A DNA stretch of 64,000 bases from Paraburkholderia phosphatilytica (GTDB lineage: Bacteria; Pseudomonadota; Gammaproteobacteria; Burkholderiales; Burkholderiaceae): assembly GCF_003443895.1 (NCBI RefSeq), contig NZ_QQOA01000016.1:1-64000 (forward strand), given 5' to 3'. The notes beneath the pieces were generated by a model that saw nothing but the letters and a program-made list of their open reading frames with translations, did not search any database and was not told the DNA's origin. A program made the translations under genes and the position numbers. Of this stretch, positions 61,762-64,000 are shown piece after piece; within the stretch, counting starts at the first letter, position 1, and the number at the start of each line of letters is the position of its first letter.

Positions 61762-62118
61762 ATGACTTCGCCAGTGAACCCGCTCGGATCGGCGCTGCAG
61801 CAGATCCAGTCGTTGGCAGCCCAGGCCGCCGGCGGTGCCGCCTCGGCCGGCAGCTCCGACACGTCCGCACTGGGCGCGTCGGGCGCAGCCTCGCCCGACA
61901 GCTTCGCGTCCGCGCTCAAGGCATCGCTGCAGAAGATCAGCAGCGACCAGCAGCACGCGGTCGGCGAATCCCAGGCATTCGAGCTCGGTTCGCCGAACGT
62001 GTCGCTGAACGACGTGATGGTCGACATGCAGAAGGCCAACATCGGCTTCCAGTTCGGTCTGCAGGTACGGAACAAGTTAGTCAGCGCTTACAACGACATC
62101 ATGCAGATGTCGGTCTGA
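61762..62118 (+). CDS. fliE: Hook-basal body adaptor FliE
   Basis: Joins MS ring to rod; 118 residues. Ala/Gly/Ser-rich N-terminal half, then FASALKASLQKISSDQQHAVGESQAFE and the conserved C-terminal NVSLNDVMVDMQKANIGFQFGLQVRNKLVSAYNDIMQM. ATG 61762 has GGAG upstream. Divergent from fliF. Confidence 0.96.
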   Translation: MTSPVNPLGSALQQIQSLAAQAAGGAASAGSSDTSALGASGAASPDSFASALKASLQKISSDQQHAVGESQAFELGSPNVSLNDVMVDMQKANIGFQFGLQVRNKLVSAYNDIMQMSV

Positions 62119-62206
62119 CGACCGGTTCCCCGGATCCTTGTTGCGCGCTTCGCACCTTCGGTGCGGCGTGCGGCGCTCGCACATCCTCTCGCGCCGTGGC
62201 GCGGTC

Positions 62207-62234
62207 TAAAGCTTTGCGGACGGCTGTCCGATAA
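62207..62234 (+). promoter_or_regulatory. Sigma-28 promoter of fliST
   Basis: TAAAGCTT (62207-62214), 12-base spacer, TCCGATAA (62227-62234). Reading the -35 one base later gives an 11-base spacer. 95 bases before fliS. Confidence 0.75.
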
Positions 62235-62328
62235 CCAGGGTACACGCCAACGAGGCGCTGCAGCATGGTGCCCCGGGGCGGGTGGTTGTCGCGTCCAGGT
62301 CACGAACCGCACGAGAGGAGGAGTACCG

Positions 62329-62763
62329 ATGTTTTCCCCAGGACACTCTGGAGCCAACGCCTACGCACGCGTCGGCGTCGAAACCGGCGTAATGGGCGCG
62401 ACGCCCTACCGCCTGACGGCTATGCTGTATCAGGGTGCCCGCAAGGCGGTCGCCGAAGCCAGGCTGCATCTGGCGAACGGCAACATCGGTCCCCGTGGGG
62501 AAGCCATCAGCAAGGCCATCCGGATCGTGCAGAGCGGTCTGCAGATGTCGCTCAATGTGGAAGCGGGCGGCGATCTGGCACAACGGCTCAATGCGTTGTA
62601 CGACTATATGGCGCGTCGGCTGCTCGAAGCCAACGTGATGCAGAGCGAAGCGATGCTCGTCGAAGTCGACGGTCTGCTCGCCACGCTCGAGGAAGCCTGG
62701 ATGGGCATCGGCCCGGAAATCGCGCGGATGGCCCAGGCTCCGGCCGCAGAAATGATGAGATGA
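62329..62763 (+). CDS. fliS: Flagellin export chaperone FliS
   Basis: Binds flagellin C-terminus and FlhA; 144 residues, four-helix bundle. GANAYARVGVETGVMGATPYRLTAMLYQGARKAVAEARLH is the family signature, with ALYDYMARRLLEANV later. Strong AGGAGGAG site. It is separate from fliD here and overlaps fliT by 4 bases. Confidence 0.95.
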   Translation: MFSPGHSGANAYARVGVETGVMGATPYRLTAMLYQGARKAVAEARLHLANGNIGPRGEAISKAIRIVQSGLQMSLNVEAGGDLAQRLNALYDYMARRLLEANVMQSEAMLVEVDGLLATLEEAWMGIGPEIARMAQAPAAEMMR

Positions 62764-63092
62764 ATTCGAAAGCAGAGTATCTCGCCCGTTACGAGGCAAT
62801 TGCAGCGATCTCTGGACGCATGTTGAAGGCAGCGCGCGACTCCCTGTGGAACGATCTCGGTCGACTGCAGGACGAGTACCGCCACCTCGTCGATGCGCTC
62901 AAGGACGCTGAGATCGACGTTCCGCTCGACGAGCGCGAACGGGCGCAGAAATTCGACCTGATCCGCCGGATCCTGGCCGACGACGCGGCGATTCGCGACC
63001 TCGCGAGCCCGCGCATGGCCAATCTGTCGGCGCTGTTCGCGGGCGGTGGGCGCACCTCGCGAATCCTCAAGGAGCTGTACCGCTCCCGCTGA
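62760..63092 (+). CDS. fliT: FliT-like flagellar chaperone
   Basis: 110-residue helical protein overlapping fliS by ATGA, the place of the FliD chaperone and FlhDC regulator FliT. Sequence (YEAIAAISGRMLKAARDSLWNDLGRLQDEYRHLVDALKD) fits FliT-type helices; FliT is poorly conserved, so the call leans on position. Ends with basic TSRILKELYRSR. Confidence 0.85.
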   Translation: MNSKAEYLARYEAIAAISGRMLKAARDSLWNDLGRLQDEYRHLVDALKDAEIDVPLDERERAQKFDLIRRILADDAAIRDLASPRMANLSALFAGGGRTSRILKELYRSR

Positions 63093-63162
63093 ATTTTCAT
63101 CCCGGCGTCCGGCGTCCTTCCGGAGCCGGGCTTCACCATCTGGCAGCAATCAGGGAATCGGG

Positions 63163-64000
63163 ATGAGCACAATCGATACGGCCGTTGCGTCCGCGCTTGC
63201 GGGCCGGATCGAAAGCCTGCTGTCGATCGGCACGCCCGCCACCACGACCCAGACGGCCACCTCCGCGCTCAGCACCGAACTGCCGGTCGCACCCGGCAGC
63301 AACGTCACTCTTCCGACCACTCCGCAGGCTTCGTCGCAGACCGTGCTGTCCGCGGTCGCGCTCACGCTTGACGCGATCATGCGCAGCGGCGGCGAGGCCA
63401 CGCCCGCCGCGATTGGACTCGCGCCGGTGTGGCCGTTCGCGCCCGCGCTCGACGTGTCGCCGCTGCCGCTGTTCGATGCCGCCGACGGCGCGGCTGGTGG
63501 TGCTGGCGCTTCTGCGGCGGCTGGCGCTTCCGGCGCCGGCGCGACGGCCACCGTCACCGCGCAGCAGGTGCCGGTCGCGCAACTCGCTGCCGCGCTCGAG
63601 CAGACCGTGGCCGAGACGGGCCTCTTCTACGAATCGCACCTGTCCGAATGGCTGAACGGCATGCGTTCGCCGGACTCGCTCGCCTCCGAACTGCAGAACC
63701 GTCTCGCGCCCGCCGCGCAGCAGTTGCCGCTCGACTGGAGCGACGGCGGCGCGGCGGACTTCGCTGGTGCGGCCGGCTCGGGGCAGGGTGGCGCGGCAGG
63801 CGCCGGAGTCGCGCCTGGCGACGTTTTCGCGACCGCCCGCGGAGCGCCGATGCCACAGCAAGGCCTGCCCGTCATGCCTGGCATGCGCGCGGAGCCCGGC
63901 AATCCGTACACCGTTGCCGCGTCCAGCACGCCGTCGCTGCATGCGGCGCTGAGCCTGGGTTCGCTGCAGGACGGCTCGTCCGCCAACGCGGCGCAGTCGA
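63163..64000 (+). CDS. Second FliK-like hook-length control protein, N-terminal part (cut by window edge)
   Basis: Open from the ATG at 63163 to the end of the window (279 codons, no stop). Low-complexity Ala/Gly/Thr stretches surround a recognisable block: QVPVAQLAAALEQTVAETGLFYESHLSEWLNG at about 125-160, a hallmark of the FliK-like proteins found after fliST in Burkholderiaceae (from memory). GGGA precedes the ATG. The expected C-terminal Flg_hook domain is beyond the edge. Confidence 0.78.
   Translation, partial: MSTIDTAVASALAGRIESLLSIGTPATTTQTATSALSTELPVAPGSNVTLPTTPQASSQTVLSAVALTLDAIMRSGGEATPAAIGLAPVWPFAPALDVSPLPLFDAADGAAGGAGASAAAGASGAGATATVTAQQVPVAQLAAALEQTVAETGLFYESHLSEWLNGMRSPDSLASELQNRLAPAAQQLPLDWSDGGAADFAGAAGSGQGGAAGAGVAPGDVFATARGAPMPQQGLPVMPGMRAEPGNPYTVAASSTPSLHAALSLGSLQDGSSANAAQS

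Noticed and set aside
1..64000. CRISPR arrays, tRNA or rRNA genes, insertion sequences, prophage
   Set aside because: I saw no spaced direct repeats, cloverleaf-type genes, transposase motifs or integrase motifs. Gene content and codon use are uniform apart from the AT-rich aqpZ/H-NS and flhDC spacers.

Overview
The window is a high-GC chromosomal segment from a betaproteobacterium, most likely Burkholderia sensu lato (Burkholderia/Paraburkholderia). This rests on gene content and order: flhDC-motAB-che beside flhBA-flhF-flhG-fliA, a DUF2844/DUF3443 pair, an H-NS-family protein and strong GC bias at third codon positions. No species can be fixed from the sequence alone. About 50 kb is one nearly complete flagellar and chemotaxis island; fliD is not in the window and fliC is cut by the left edge.

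Layout. (1) 1-240: 5' end of fliC on the minus strand with a textbook sigma-28 promoter. (2) 0.8-10.8 kb: mixed housekeeping and accessory genes: a StrF-like glycosyltransferase, an aldo/keto reductase, rpsU, tag, a BadF-type sugar kinase, a HAD phosphatase, a His-rich exported protein, a histidine phosphatase, aqpZ, an H-NS-like protein and a GT4 glycosyltransferase. (3) 11.5-24.4 kb: master regulators flhDC, stator motAB and the full chemotaxis operon cheY1-A-W-mcp-R-D-B-Y-Z. (4) 24.6-26.4 kb: two exported proteins of unknown function (DUF2844, DUF3443). (5) 26.6-34.2 kb: export gate flhBA, then flhF, flhG, fliA and an orphan PAAR gene. (6) 34.4-49.1 kb: flgNMA on minus, divergent from flgBCDEFGHIJ, ycgR and flgKL on plus. 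(7) 49.2-61.4 kb: minus-strand fliLMNOPQR and fliFGHIJK. (8) 61.8-64 kb: fliE, fliST and the start of a second fliK-like gene on plus.

Regulation readable from the DNA. Six sigma-28 promoters stand before fliC, motA, flgM, ycgR, flgK and fliS (class III). Eight promoters (flgA, flgB, fliE, fliF, flhB, flhF, the PAAR gene and, less certainly, fliL) share a short element, consensus C-T-W-W-T-C-R, about 25-26 bp upstream of an AT-rich -10 hexamer. I infer these are FlhDC-dependent class II promoters. The flhDC leader has its own sigma-70-like promoter and two perfect inverted repeats. The expected hierarchy is therefore FlhDC, then basal body, export, fliA and flgM, then FliA-dependent filament, stator, chemotaxis and brake genes.

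Items most worth a second look: the shared class II promoter architecture, the orphan PAAR gene that carries it, the palindromes in the flhDC control region, an FlhG ATPase without either P-loop lysine, a CheD tail with repeated KPR(V/I)ELFG motifs, and the second FliK.
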